A stretch of 53,572 bases of DNA from Deltaproteobacteria bacterium (GTDB taxonomy: Bacteria > Desulfobacterota > Deferrisomatia > Deferrisomatales > BM512): positions 1 to 53,572 of the forward strand of contig PKTU01000002.1 of the NCBI GenBank assembly GCA_002869005.1. The letters are read 5' to 3'. The position numbers and the translations under genes are program-made. Below, piece after piece: positions 7,233 through 15,601 of this stretch. Every line of letters begins with the position of its first letter. Position 1 is the stretch's first letter. The notes below the pieces were generated by a model that was given only the letters and a program-made list of their open reading frames with translations, was not told the origin of the DNA and did no database searches.

Positions 7233-7862
7233 CCCCGCATGTAGATGGTATGCCAGATTGTCGAACTCTGTCGTCAGGTCGACCCTTTTGAGATGTACCT
7301 CTCTGGGTATGTTCAGCTGGGTCGGGGCGAAGTTGAGAATGCCGCGCACACCCGCCGCGACAGCCTTATCCGCTGCGTTTTGCGCGAATTCAGCGGGTGT
7401 TGTGATTATTACTATATCAATGCCGAGGTCCTTTACCAAAGCATCGATCTTTTCCATATCGTAAACGGGAATACCGCAGGGCAAGTCGCTGCCGATTTTA
7501 TCCTTGTCCGTATCGAAGGCAGCCACGAAGTCATACCCGTGGTCTGCGAAATTCTTATAGCTGAGCAGGGCGCGCCCAAGGTTGCCCACGCCGATGAGCG
7601 CGAGGTTGCGGTTTTCATTGAGCCCCAGCACTTTTCTTATATCAAAGCGGAGCTCCTTCACAAAATACCCGACGCCGCGGACTCCGAATTCACCGAAATA
7701 GGTGAGGTCTTTTCTGATCTGCGCGGCGTTGATGCCGCATATCTCAGCAAGGTCGGCGCTGGAAATTACCTCGGTGTTCTTCTTCTCCAGGTCTTTTAGC
7801 ACCCTCATGTATATTGAGAGGCGTTTTATAGTCGCTTCAGGTACTTTTTGTGTTTTAGGCAT
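7230..7862 (-). CDS. rex: Rex, NADH/NAD+-sensing transcriptional repressor
   Basis: The 210-residue protein has an N-terminal winged helix (about residues 1-75, including SADLAEICGINAAQIRKDL) and a Rossmann domain with the NAD(H)-binding loop GVGNLG at 91-96. Rex dimers bind operators when NADH/NAD+ is low and release DNA when NADH rises, typically controlling fermentation, respiratory and NADH-recycling genes. I chose ATG at 7862 (MPKTQ), preceded by GGGAAAGAG; a 19-residue extension upstream has no ribosome binding site. A palindrome resembling a Rex operator lies 108 bp upstream, suggesting autoregulation. The gene is first in a leftward unit with the glycosyltransferase. Confidence 0.95.
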   Translation of the reverse strand: MPKTQKVPEATIKRLSIYMRVLKDLEKKNTEVISSADLAEICGINAAQIRKDLTYFGEFGVRGVGYFVKELRFDIRKVLGLNENRNLALIGVGNLGRALLSYKNFADHGYDFVAAFDTDKDKIGSDLPCGIPVYDMEKIDALVKDLGIDIVIITTPAEFAQNAADKAVAAGVRGILNFAPTQLNIPREVHLKRVDLTTEFDNLAYHLHAG

Positions 7863-7969
7863 GGTGTTCTCTTTCCCGAAAAGTATTTTGTTATGAGATT
7901 TGAAAAATAAAAAATGCATTCAAAACTTTGCCAGGCTTTGCCTGAGAATGCCCACTGATATCAAGGGGC

Positions 7970-7988
7970 TTGTGCAATATATGCACAA
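7970..7988. promoter_or_regulatory. Candidate Rex operator upstream of rex and rpmE
   Basis: TTGTGCA (7970-7976) and TGCACAA (7982-7988) form a perfect inverted repeat around five bases. The known Rex consensus is TTGTGAA-N4-TTCACAA, so the half sites agree at six of seven positions but the spacer is one base longer. Its place between divergent rex and rpmE fits rex autoregulation. Confidence 0.5.
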
Positions 7989-8036
7989 AGATTACAAGTT
8001 GTCAAAAAAAACCTTCTGCAACAGGAGAGAAATCCC

Positions 8037-8114
8037 CCTCGGCACTTGCCGAGGCCGCTGATAAGTGCTATTGTCCCGAATTCCCATAAATACGGATAAA
8101 CGCGCCCGTGCGCG
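8037..8114 (+). promoter_or_regulatory. rpmE promoter and structured leader
   Basis: A candidate promoter has TTGCCG (8046-8051), a 17-nt spacer and TATTGT (8069-8074). Its -35 lies within a hairpin, CCTCGGC (8037-8043) with GCCGAGG (8048-8054). Downstream, just before the AAGGAG ribosome binding site, CGCGC (8101-8105) pairs with GCGCG (8110-8114) and is followed by a short T run. A structured leader is a common device for autogenous control of ribosomal protein genes; that function is inferred. Confidence 0.4.
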
Positions 8115-8134
8115 ATTTTCTAAGGAGAAAGAAG

Positions 8135-8356
8135 ATGAAGGAAGGTATCCACCCCGAATACAAAAAGGCGCAGGTCATCTGTAGCTGCGGCAACAACTTC
8201 GAGACGCGCTCAACTCTCGAAGAGATCAAGACGGAAATCTGCTCCGAATGCCACCCCTTTTACACCGGCAAGGCCAAGATGGTCGATACCGAGGGTCGCG
8301 TCGAGCGTTTCCGCAAAAAGTATGGCCTTGCCTCCGACGAGGATAGCGAGAAGTAG
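8135..8356 (+). CDS. rpmE: 50S ribosomal protein L31, zinc-binding (C+) form
   Basis: The 73-residue ribosomal protein starts MKEGIHPEY and has the zinc ligands of the C+ form: C16 and C18 in CSCG and C36 and C39 in [13 protein letters not shown] at 8135 follows AAGGAG with good spacing; an upstream in-frame start at 8108 lacks one and would add nine non-conserved residues. thyX starts 3 nt after its stop codon. It heads the rpmE-thyX-prfA-prmC-murA-his gene string and has a leader with hairpins. Confidence 0.95.
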   Translation: MKEGIHPEYKKAQVICSCGNNFETRSTLEEIKTEICSECHPFYTGKAKMVDTEGRVERFRKKYGLASDEDSEK

Positions 8357-8359
8357 AGA

Positions 8360-9064
8360 ATGCCGAGGGCGCTTGTGAAGGTCCTCGCCCACACCCCCGA
8401 CCCGGAGAGGGCCGTGGCGGTAGCGGCGCGCCTGTGCTATTCGCCCAGAAGCGTCGAGACCCTTTCGGACTCCCTTACCGGCGCGGAAATAGCCTCCCTA
8501 ATCGATAAAATTGTCGAAATGGGTCACTACTCGCCCCTTGAGCATGCTGTCTTTACTTTTGGTATAGACAACATCAGCCGCGCTTGTTCGCATCAACTCG
8601 TTAGGCACCGCGTCGCCTCCTATTCTCAGCAGAGTCAGCGGTACGTCAAGCTGGACAAGGTCTCGGCTATTGTACCGCCATCTATTGAGGCGGACCACGA
8701 GGCCAAATCGCTCTTTGAGGAGAAGCTAAGAGAGCTCTGGGCCTTCTACTCGGAGTTGGTGGAGCGCGGAGTTGCCCCGGAGGACGCGAGGTACATTCTC
8801 CCCAACGCGTGTGAGACAAAGATAATCGTCACAATGAACGCGCGGGAGCTTCACCACTTTTTCGCCTTGAGGCTATGCCACCGAGCGCAGTGGGAGATAA
8901 GGGATATGGCCCTGGAAGTTTATAAAGCCATAGCCCCCATTGCCCCCGGCCTCTTCAAAGGCGCCGGCCCAGGTTGCGTTAAGGGCGCATGCCCGGAAGG
9001 CGAGTACAGCTGCGGCCGCGCCAAAGAGGTGAGGGCCGAGCTAAGCCAGGCGGTCCCCGCCTAA
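8360..9064 (+). CDS. thyX: ThyX, flavin-dependent thymidylate synthase
   Basis: The 234-residue enzyme converts dUMP to dTMP using methylene-tetrahydrofolate, FAD and NADPH. The signature RHRxxSxxxxSxR is seen as RHRVASYSQQSQR at residues 82-94. The C-terminal part holds the expected substrate-binding segment around RYILPNACETK (about 144-154) and LRLCHRAQWEIR (about 171-182). A Cys-rich tail (CVKGACPEGEYSC) ends the protein. The start ATG lies 3 nt after the rpmE stop codon, so the genes are coupled. A ThyX enzyme fits an organism that also uses TrmFO rather than SAM-dependent U54 methylation. Confidence 0.96.
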   Translation: MPRALVKVLAHTPDPERAVAVAARLCYSPRSVETLSDSLTGAEIASLIDKIVEMGHYSPLEHAVFTFGIDNISRACSHQLVRHRVASYSQQSQRYVKLDKVSAIVPPSIEADHEAKSLFEEKLRELWAFYSELVERGVAPEDARYILPNACETKIIVTMNARELHHFFALRLCHRAQWEIRDMALEVYKAIAPIAPGLFKGAGPGCVKGACPEGEYSCGRAKEVRAELSQAVPA

Positions 9065-9120
9065 GCGCTTCGCCCATCGGCGAAAGCGGAGATTAATCTC
9101 GCATAGGGAAGGAAATAAAC

Positions 9121-10188
9121 GTGGAGTTCATGGACCGCCTTGACGATATCAAGGCGCGCTACGATGAAGTGAGCCAGCAGATAGCGGACCCCGAGGTCAT
9201 CGCAGACAGGGAGGGGTACGCCCGGCTCACCCGTGAACACTCCGAATTAAGAGAGATCGTCGAGTGCCATGAAAGGTATCTGGCGCTTGAGGAGCGGATT
9301 GAGGAGGCAAATGCCCTTCTCGCCGACCCTGAATTGGGCGAACTGGCTAAAGAAGACCTCTTGGAGGCAAGGGAGGAATTCGCCAAAGTGGATGCGGAGC
9401 TAAAGAAACTCTTGGTCCCCACGGATCCGCTTGATAAGAAATCGGCGATCCTTGAGATACGCGCCGGAACCGGCGGAGATGAGGCGGCCCTTTTCGCCGC
9501 CGAGCTCTTCCGCATGTATACCCGCTTTGCCGAGCTTCAGGGCTGGAAGGTGGAGGAGCTATCCTCAAATCCCATAGGGATAGGCGGGTTGAAAGAGATT
9601 GTGGCCCTCGTCAAAGGCTCCGACGTCTTTGGAAAGCTAAAATACGAGTCGGGCACCCATCGCGTCCAGCGTGTGCCTGTTACCGAGTCGGGTGGACGCA
9701 TCCACACCTCCGCGGTGACGGTCGCGGTCCTTCCAGAGGCTGACGAGGTCGATGTTGATATCAGCCCTGAAGACCTCCGCATAGACACCTTCCGCGCCAG
9801 TGGCGCGGGCGGACAGCACGTCAACAAGACCGAATCGGCGATCCGCATAACGCACATGCCCTCCGGGTTGGTAGTTTCCTGCCAGGATGAAAAATCCCAG
9901 CATAAGAATAAAGCCAAGGCGATGAAGATCCTCCAGGCGCGTCTATTCGAGCAGCGGCAGCGCGAGCTCGACAAAGAGCGCAGCGAGGAGCGAAAGTCGC
10001 AAGTTGGCAGCGGTGACCGCTCCGAGAGGATACGCACCTACAACTTCCCCCAAGGGCGCATAACGGACCACCGAATAAATCTCACCATATACAAACTCGC
10101 CGAGGTGCTTGAGGGCAATATTGACCCCCTCATCGAGCCCCTCATCGCCCATGCACAGGCAGAGCTTCTGGTGCACGGTGATGGTTGA
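9121..10188 (+). CDS. prfA: Peptide chain release factor 1
   Basis: The 355-residue RF1 recognises UAA and UAG codons. The stop-recognition motif PVT is at 186-188 and the peptidyl-tRNA hydrolysis motif GGQ at 230-232, within GAGGQHVNKTESA. The start is GTG at 9121 behind AAGGAA; ATG at 9130 is an alternative that removes three residues. Its presence matters for the nuoD finding in this window, because RF1 would terminate at the in-frame TAG there. prmC, which methylates the GGQ glutamine, overlaps its 3' end by 8 nt. Confidence 0.97.
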   Translation: MEFMDRLDDIKARYDEVSQQIADPEVIADREGYARLTREHSELREIVECHERYLALEERIEEANALLADPELGELAKEDLLEAREEFAKVDAELKKLLVPTDPLDKKSAILEIRAGTGGDEAALFAAELFRMYTRFAELQGWKVEELSSNPIGIGGLKEIVALVKGSDVFGKLKYESGTHRVQRVPVTESGGRIHTSAVTVAVLPEADEVDVDISPEDLRIDTFRASGAGGQHVNKTESAIRITHMPSGLVVSCQDEKSQHKNKAKAMKILQARLFEQRQRELDKERSEERKSQVGSGDRSERIRTYNFPQGRITDHRINLTIYKLAEVLEGNIDPLIEPLIAHAQAELLVHGDG

Positions 10189-11041
10189 GCAACCCCGGTA
10201 CACTCCTGTAGAATTGATCCGCCTGACGGCGGAGTATTTTAAGACAAAAAATGTAGACGCTCCGAGGCTGGAAGCGGAGGTCCTGCTCGCCCATCTGCTC
10301 GAAGTCGATCGCCTTAGGCTCTACCTCGATTTTGACAAGCCTTTGACTCAGGATGAGGTGGCGGGCTACCGTGTCTTGGTGCGCCGCAGGGCGTCGGGGG
10401 AACCGACGGCTTATATCTGTGCCAAGCGCGAGTTTTGGTCGCTGGAGTTCGAGGTTTGCCCCGGCGTGTTGATCCCCCGCCCCGAGACTGAGGTGCTTGT
10501 CGAACGGGCGCTGGAGGTGATGGGGGAGACGGGCGAATTTCTTGAGGTAGGGGTAGGCTCAGGCGCGATCTCCACGGCGCTCATGAAGGAGCGGGGAGGT
10601 TGGCGTGGCGCAGGGGTGGAGATCTCAGCGGAAGCGGAAATAGTTGCTGCGAGAAACATTGCAAAGCATGGTCTGGGTGGACGCTACGAGCTTTTTTCAG
10701 GAAACCTCTATGGCCCTGTGGTGGGGCGTGTTTTCAATGTTATCGTATCGAATCCGCCTTACATACCGTCGGGTGAGATTGAGGGGCTGGAGAGAGAGGT
10801 CTCGGAGCACGAACCTCGCCTGGCGCTAGACGGCGGCGAAGATGGCTTGGAGATTATCCGGCGTCTCGCGGAGGGCGCGGCTCCCCACCTTGAAAAAGGC
10901 GGTCATATCATGGTCGAGTTCGGGGCCGGGCAGGGGGGGGCTGTGAAGCGGATATTTGAAGAGACAAATAAGTTTGATCAAGTTGAGCTCTTAAGGGATT
11001 ACTCGGGCAGGGACCGAATCTTGCGGGCTCGCCAGAGTTAA
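10181..11041 (+). CDS. prmC: PrmC, release-factor glutamine N5-methyltransferase
   Basis: The 286-residue SAM-dependent enzyme methylates the GGQ glutamine of RF1 and RF2. It has an N-terminal helical domain (about residues 1-75), a glycine-rich SAM loop [11 protein letters not shown] (121-131) and the catalytic NPPY motif at 191-194. ATG at 10181 overlaps the prfA stop by 8 nt, giving the N-terminus [10 protein letters not shown]. The pairing with its substrate gene prfA is classical. Confidence 0.95.
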   Translation: MVEQPRYTPVELIRLTAEYFKTKNVDAPRLEAEVLLAHLLEVDRLRLYLDFDKPLTQDEVAGYRVLVRRRASGEPTAYICAKREFWSLEFEVCPGVLIPRPETEVLVERALEVMGETGEFLEVGVGSGAISTALMKERGGWRGAGVEISAEAEIVAARNIAKHGLGGRYELFSGNLYGPVVGRVFNVIVSNPPYIPSGEIEGLEREVSEHEPRLALDGGEDGLEIIRRLAEGAAPHLEKGGHIMVEFGAGQGGAVKRIFEETNKFDQVELLRDYSGRDRILRARQS

Positions 11042-11054
11042 TGGAGATGAAAAG

Positions 11055-12317
11055 CTGGACGCGATAAAGATTGAAGGCGGGCTCCCGCTCAAGGGGGTTG
11101 TAGAGATAAGCCCTGCCAAAAATGCGGTTTTGCCGCTCATGACGGCGGCGCTACTTGCCGAGGGGCCTTCCGCTATTACGAAGGTGCCCAGCCTTGCCGA
11201 CGTGAAAACTCTCGCCACGCTCTTGGCTCATCTTGGGGTCGCGGTTGAGCGTGGTGATGATAATCTCACGCTCGATACAGCCAAGCTCTCCGGTTTCGAT
11301 GCTCCATACGACTTGGTGAAAACGATGAGGGCGTCGGTCCTCGTTCTTGGCCCGCTGGTCGGGCGCTATGGCCGGGCGCGGGTCTCGCTGCCTGGAGGCT
11401 GCGCAATTGGAGCGCGCCCCATTGACCAGCATTTGAAGGGGCTTGAGAAGATGGGGGCCAAGGTTACCCTGGAGCATGGTTACGTAGATGTGACCGCGAA
11501 AAAACTCAAGGGCGCTCACATCAGCTTTGACATGGTTACGGTCACCGGCACTGAAAACCTTCTCATGGCCGCAGCCTTGGCAGATGGCACCACCGTCTTG
11601 GAAAATGCCGCGCAGGAGCCCGAGGTCGCTGACCTCGCCAAGTGCTTGATAGGGATGGGCGCGAAGATTGAGGGGGTCGGAACACCCGTAGTCACCATTC
11701 ATGGAGTTGACGCCCTGCATCCCTATACCTATAAACCCGTCGGGGACCGTATCGAGGCGGGGAGCTATATGGTTGCAGCGGCTATTACCTCCGGTGACCT
11801 GACTATAAAAGGTTGTGTTCCCAGCCTTATGGAGCCGGTTATCGAGAAGTTGCGCGAGGCGGGAGTTAGTGTGGATACAGAGGGCGCGGGAGATGGCTCG
11901 ATAAGAGTGCGAAACGAAATGCCGCCGACCTCTGTGGATATCGTGACGTCGCCGCACCCCGGCTTCCCTACGGATATGCAGGCCCAGTTCATGGCGCTAA
12001 TGTCGCTGGGTGATGGAACAAGCATCATCTCGGAACGTATTTTTGAGAATAGGTACATGCACGTTCCTGAGCTACAGCGAATGGGCGCGGACATAAGGTT
12101 GGAGAGGGGCTCCGCCATCGTGAGAGGCGTGAGGGAGCTTTCAGGGGCCAGCGTCATGGCGACGGACCTTCGCGCCAGCGCGGCACTTGTGCTCGCGGGC
12201 CTGGCGGCAAAGGGTGAGACTTTAGTCGGGCGTGTCTACCACCTGGACCGTGGTTATGAGAAGATGGAGAGAAAGCTCTCCGCCGTCGGCGCGAGGGTCG
12301 GACGTATAAGCCAGTGA
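11055..12317 (+). CDS. murA: MurA, UDP-N-acetylglucosamine 1-carboxyvinyltransferase, with a CTG start
   Basis: MurA performs the first committed step of peptidoglycan synthesis, adding enolpyruvate to UDP-GlcNAc. No ATG, GTG or TTG lies in frame at the right place. CTG at 11055, 8 nt after GGAG (11043-11046), yields MDAIKIEGG and 420 residues, close to the 419 of the E. coli enzyme. With that start the catalytic residues are K22 and N23 (PAKN), matching standard numbering, and the PEP-binding Cys is C116 in [11 protein letters not shown]. The next usable start, TTG at 11130, would delete K22/N23. The retained Cys predicts the fosfomycin-sensitive form. It follows prmC by 13 nt. Confidence 0.93.
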   Translation: MDAIKIEGGLPLKGVVEISPAKNAVLPLMTAALLAEGPSAITKVPSLADVKTLATLLAHLGVAVERGDDNLTLDTAKLSGFDAPYDLVKTMRASVLVLGPLVGRYGRARVSLPGGCAIGARPIDQHLKGLEKMGAKVTLEHGYVDVTAKKLKGAHISFDMVTVTGTENLLMAAALADGTTVLENAAQEPEVADLAKCLIGMGAKIEGVGTPVVTIHGVDALHPYTYKPVGDRIEAGSYMVAAAITSGDLTIKGCVPSLMEPVIEKLREAGVSVDTEGAGDGSIRVRNEMPPTSVDIVTSPHPGFPTDMQAQFMALMSLGDGTSIISERIFENRYMHVPELQRMGADIRLERGSAIVRGVRELSGASVMATDLRASAALVLAGLAAKGETLVGRVYHLDRGYEKMERKLSAVGARVGRISQ

Positions 12318-12342
12318 ATATTGGGCGGAAAGGGTTGATTTG

Positions 12343-12987
12343 ATGGGCCAGGGGCGCTTGACTATGGCGCTGCCTAAGGGCAGGATGCTACGGGAGGTTG
12401 TGGACCTCTTCGCTTTAGCCGGCGTTGAGCTGGGGGAGATACTTGAAGACTCCCGTAAGCTGGTCTTTGACCTCAACGATACCAGGGTGCTGGTCGTGCG
12501 CTCTCAGGATGTCATAACATACGTGGAGCACGGCGCCGCTGATATAGGTATAGTTGGCAAGGATGTTCTGCTTGAAGCAGCCCCGGACCTCTATGAGCCC
12601 CTTGACCTCGGGCTCGGCTATTGCCGTTTAGCGGTGGCGGGGCCGGTGGGGGCCACAAACGTAGCTCCGCGTGACGGAGCGCACATAAGAATTGCGACAA
12701 AATACCCACGCCTGGCAGAGGCCCACTTTCGCAAAAAGGGTATGCAGGTCGAAATAATAAAACTTTATGGCTCCATCGAGCTTGCGCCGCTAACCGGTCT
12801 CACGGACTTTATTGTAGATCTGGTCTCGACCGGAGAGACTCTGAGACAAAACGGGATGTGCGAAATAGAGACGATCCTTGAGTCCACCTCGCGGCTCATC
12901 GTCAACAGCGCCTCGATGAAGACGCGTTCGGCGGCGGTTATCGGGTTGGTTGAGAATCTTAAAAGAGTCCTTGGAGATCGGGGATGA
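12343..12987 (+). CDS. hisG: ATP phosphoribosyltransferase, short form (HisG-S)
   Basis: The enzyme condenses ATP and PRPP, the first step of histidine synthesis. At 214 residues it is the short form that lacks the C-terminal ACT-like regulatory domain, recognisable by LTMALPKGRM at the start and ELAPLTGLTDFIVDLVSTGET near residues 146-166. Short HisG needs HisZ as partner for activity and feedback control, and no hisZ is present in this window. ATG at 12343 is preceded by GGCGGAAAGG; an adjoining TTG at 12340 is possible. hisD overlaps by 4 nt. Confidence 0.95.
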   Translation: MGQGRLTMALPKGRMLREVVDLFALAGVELGEILEDSRKLVFDLNDTRVLVVRSQDVITYVEHGAADIGIVGKDVLLEAAPDLYEPLDLGLGYCRLAVAGPVGATNVAPRDGAHIRIATKYPRLAEAHFRKKGMQVEIIKLYGSIELAPLTGLTDFIVDLVSTGETLRQNGMCEIETILESTSRLIVNSASMKTRSAAVIGLVENLKRVLGDRG

Positions 12988-14297
12988 AGAAAATCTTCCT
13001 TTATGGAGAGGATGGTTTCGCCGAGGAGGCGGAGCGTATAGTCTCGCGCGGCATTGAGGACTCCAGCCGGGTTGCGCCCGCCGTATCCGAGATCATGGCT
13101 GCCGTCAAAAAAGATGGCGATGAAGCGCTCCTGAGTTATACCGCCACCTTTGACAAGGTGAACCTTACCGTAGAAACACTCAAGGTCTCAGCCGACGAGC
13201 TCAAGGCAAGCTACAACATGATCCCTGCCTCTGACAGAGAGGCTTTGGAGCTTTCCGCCAAGCGGATAAGGGTGTTTCACGAAAAGCAGCTTGACCGTTC
13301 GTGGATCACGGAGGAGGCTGAGGGGGTAATTCTCGGTCAAAGGGTAACACCCCTCGATGCAGTGGGCCTCTATGTGCCAGGCGGCAAGGCCAGCTATCCG
13401 TCCACGGTTTTGATGAACGCCATCCCCGCAAAGGTTGCCGGAGTAGGCCGTCTGGCAATGGTCAGCCCAACTCCAGGCGGCGTGGTCAACCACCATGTAC
13501 AGGCGGCGGCATATATCGCAGGTGTGGATGAACTCTACCGCGTCGGCGGGGCCCAGGCTGTAGCCGCGCTAGCCTTTGGCACAGAGAGCATCGCCCCGGT
13601 GGATAAGATCGTAGGCCCCGGTAATATCTATGTCGCAACCGCCAAGCAGCTCGTTTACGGCAGGGTGGATATAGACATGATTGCTGGCCCAAGCGAGATA
13701 TTCATAGTAAGTGACGGCTCCGGGAACCCCTCCCACATCGCCGCCGACCTACTTAGCCAGGCGGAACACGACGAGCTTGCCACCTGCGTTCTTGCGACCA
13801 CCGATGGCGCTTTCGCCGAGGCGGTGGCCCTTGAGGTGGAGGCGCAGCTCCTTGAAATCGACAGAGGTGGAATCGCACGAAAAAGCTGGGAGGAGCGCGG
13901 CGCTATCTTCCTGATGGAAGACCTTGGCAGCGTTTGCGACCTTGCCAACAACTTTGCCTCTGAGCACCTGGAGCTTGCTGTGGAGAACCCCTTCGAGGTT
14001 CTTACCATGATACGCCACGCCGGAGCGATTTTTCTCGGGCATAACACACCGGAGGCTTTGGGAGATTACGCCGCGGGGCCAAACCATGTGCTGCCGACGG
14101 CAGGAACGGCCCGCTTCAACTCACCCCTCGGCGTGGAGGACTTCATTAAGCGTTCAAGCCTAATCTCTTTTTCCCGCGAGGCGCTGGAGAAGATTGGCGG
14201 CCCAGTCGCGCACATTGCGCGGATGGAGGGGCTCGACGCCCACGCGAGGGCGGTTGAGATGAGGCTGGCACCCCGTAAGGGTGAATCGGAGGAATGA
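12984..14297 (+). CDS. hisD: Histidinol dehydrogenase
   Basis: The 437-residue NAD-dependent, zinc-containing enzyme carries out the last two oxidations from histidinol to histidine. Visible landmarks are DAVGLYVPGGKASYPSTVLM (about 119-138), the zinc-binding QAEHDE near 257-262 and GHNTPEALGDYAAGPNHVLP near 352-371. The start ATG overlaps the hisG stop (ATGA) and the stop overlaps hisB in the same way, so translation is coupled along the operon. Confidence 0.96.
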   Translation: MKKIFLYGEDGFAEEAERIVSRGIEDSSRVAPAVSEIMAAVKKDGDEALLSYTATFDKVNLTVETLKVSADELKASYNMIPASDREALELSAKRIRVFHEKQLDRSWITEEAEGVILGQRVTPLDAVGLYVPGGKASYPSTVLMNAIPAKVAGVGRLAMVSPTPGGVVNHHVQAAAYIAGVDELYRVGGAQAVAALAFGTESIAPVDKIVGPGNIYVATAKQLVYGRVDIDMIAGPSEIFIVSDGSGNPSHIAADLLSQAEHDELATCVLATTDGAFAEAVALEVEAQLLEIDRGGIARKSWEERGAIFLMEDLGSVCDLANNFASEHLELAVENPFEVLTMIRHAGAIFLGHNTPEALGDYAAGPNHVLPTAGTARFNSPLGVEDFIKRSSLISFSREALEKIGGPVAHIARMEGLDAHARAVEMRLAPRKGESEE

Positions 14298-14884
14298 TGG
14301 AGAGAAGAGCTAACATTGAGCGGGAGACCAATGAGACCAAGATAAAGATCGCCCTCGCCCTCGACGGCAAAGGGGAGTGCATGGTCTCGACCGGAATAGG
14401 ATTTTTCGACCACATGGTCTCGCAGCTTGCACACCACGGTCTCTTCGATTTGGCAGTTCAGGCTGAAGGCGACACCCATGTCGACTTTCACCACACCGTC
14501 GAGGATGTGGGGATTGCTCTAGGCGCAGCCTTTGACGATGCGCTGGGTGGACGCGAGGGCATAAACCGTTACGGCTCCTCGCTGGTCCCTATGGATGAGG
14601 CGCTGGCAAGAGTTGTCCTTGATTGCTCCGGGCGCTCGCACCTCTCTTATGATGACAAACTGAAGTTCGGCAAGATAGGTGAGATGGACACCGAGCTCTT
14701 CAGGGAGTTCTTCGCCGCCTTCGTGAGGTCCTACAAGATGACGGTGCATGTCGACGTTGAGCGTGGCTCAAATGCCCACCACACTGTCGAAGCTATCTTC
14801 AAAGCTTTCGCCCGTGCGCTTAGAGCGGCTGTCGAGGCTGACCCTCGCAGGCAGGGGGTGCCCTCCACAAAAGGGGTGATATGA
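14297..14884 (+). CDS. hisB: Imidazoleglycerol-phosphate dehydratase
   Basis: The 195-residue monofunctional dehydratase (no fused phosphatase) carries the metal-binding histidine motifs: GFFDHM near residue 35, HVDFHHTVED near 61-70 and the second set NAHHTVEAIFKAFARAL near 159. Two adjacent ATG codons exist (14294 and 14297); GGAGG at 14288-14292 is better spaced for 14297, though 14294 would make the usual 4-nt overlap with hisD. hisH starts 4 nt before its end. Confidence 0.95.
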   Translation: MERRANIERETNETKIKIALALDGKGECMVSTGIGFFDHMVSQLAHHGLFDLAVQAEGDTHVDFHHTVEDVGIALGAAFDDALGGREGINRYGSSLVPMDEALARVVLDCSGRSHLSYDDKLKFGKIGEMDTELFREFFAAFVRSYKMTVHVDVERGSNAHHTVEAIFKAFARALRAAVEADPRRQGVPSTKGVI

Positions 14885-15531
14885 GCCGTCCGGTAGTTAT
14901 TATAGATTACGATTCCGGCAACCTACGCTCGGTGCAAAAGGCGCTTGAGTCGGTGGGCGCGCCCGCCGTGCTCACGCGTGACCCCGGCCTTATAAAAGAA
15001 GCCGGCGCGGTAGTGCTGCCCGGGCAGGGCGCTTTTCGCGATTGCGTGACGAAGCTTGAAAATTACGGCCTCTTCGACCTCGTGCGCGACAAGATAGCTG
15101 AGGATGTGCCCTTCCTTGGCATATGTGTAGGCTTTCAGCTGCTCTTCGATGAGTCGGAGGAGCATGGCGTGACGCCAGGGTTTGGGGTGTTCAAAGGCAA
15201 GGTGGTGCGCTTCCCCCATGATATGAAGGGCGGCGACGGTAGCCTCCTCAAGGTGCCTCACATGGGGTGGAACTCCCTCAAGAAGGTGCGCGATGTCGAC
15301 CTGCTTGGCGGGGTAAAGGATGGCGATTATGTCTACTTCGTCCACTCCTACTACCCGGTCCCGGAGGAGGCGGAAGTGGTGGCTACGAAGACCACCTACG
15401 GCCTTGAGTTTGCATCTTCCGTAGCGCGCGGCAACCTTTACGCATGCCAGTTTCACCCTGAAAAAAGTCAACGGGTGGGGCTGGAGATACTGAAGGCGTT
15501 CTGGGCCAAGGCCAGCGCCGCGATAGGCTAG
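14881..15531 (+). CDS. hisH: Imidazole glycerol phosphate synthase, glutaminase subunit
   Basis: The 216-residue class I glutamine amidotransferase supplies ammonia to HisF. The nucleophile is C82 in FLGICVGFQLLF, and the His-Glu pair is in CQFHPEKS near residue 189. It overlaps hisB by 4 nt (ATGA). A 70-nt gap with a small hairpin (15570-15584) separates it from hisA; this is the widest gap in the his operon. Confidence 0.95.
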   Translation: MSRPVVIIDYDSGNLRSVQKALESVGAPAVLTRDPGLIKEAGAVVLPGQGAFRDCVTKLENYGLFDLVRDKIAEDVPFLGICVGFQLLFDESEEHGVTPGFGVFKGKVVRFPHDMKGGDGSLLKVPHMGWNSLKKVRDVDLLGGVKDGDYVYFVHSYYPVPEEAEVVATKTTYGLEFASSVARGNLYACQFHPEKSQRVGLEILKAFWAKASAAIG

Positions 15532-15601
15532 CGTTTATACCCATTTATTTTATGAACGACTTGAGTCCGGTACGGCATCCGTACATTGAGAAGGAAATAT
15601 A

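Noticed and set aside
9089-9100. GAGATTAATCTC palindrome before prfA
   Set aside because: A single short palindrome next to an imperfect hairpin, with no T run and no link to a known regulator.
11130-12317. TTG at 11130 as the murA start
   Set aside because: It would remove K22 and N23 and the first strand of the enzyme; CTG at 11055 gives a complete protein.
15570-15584. GTACGG/CCGTAC hairpin between hisH and hisA
   Set aside because: Only 6 bp with a 3-nt loop and no T run or other sign of attenuation; no His-codon-rich leader peptide is present.
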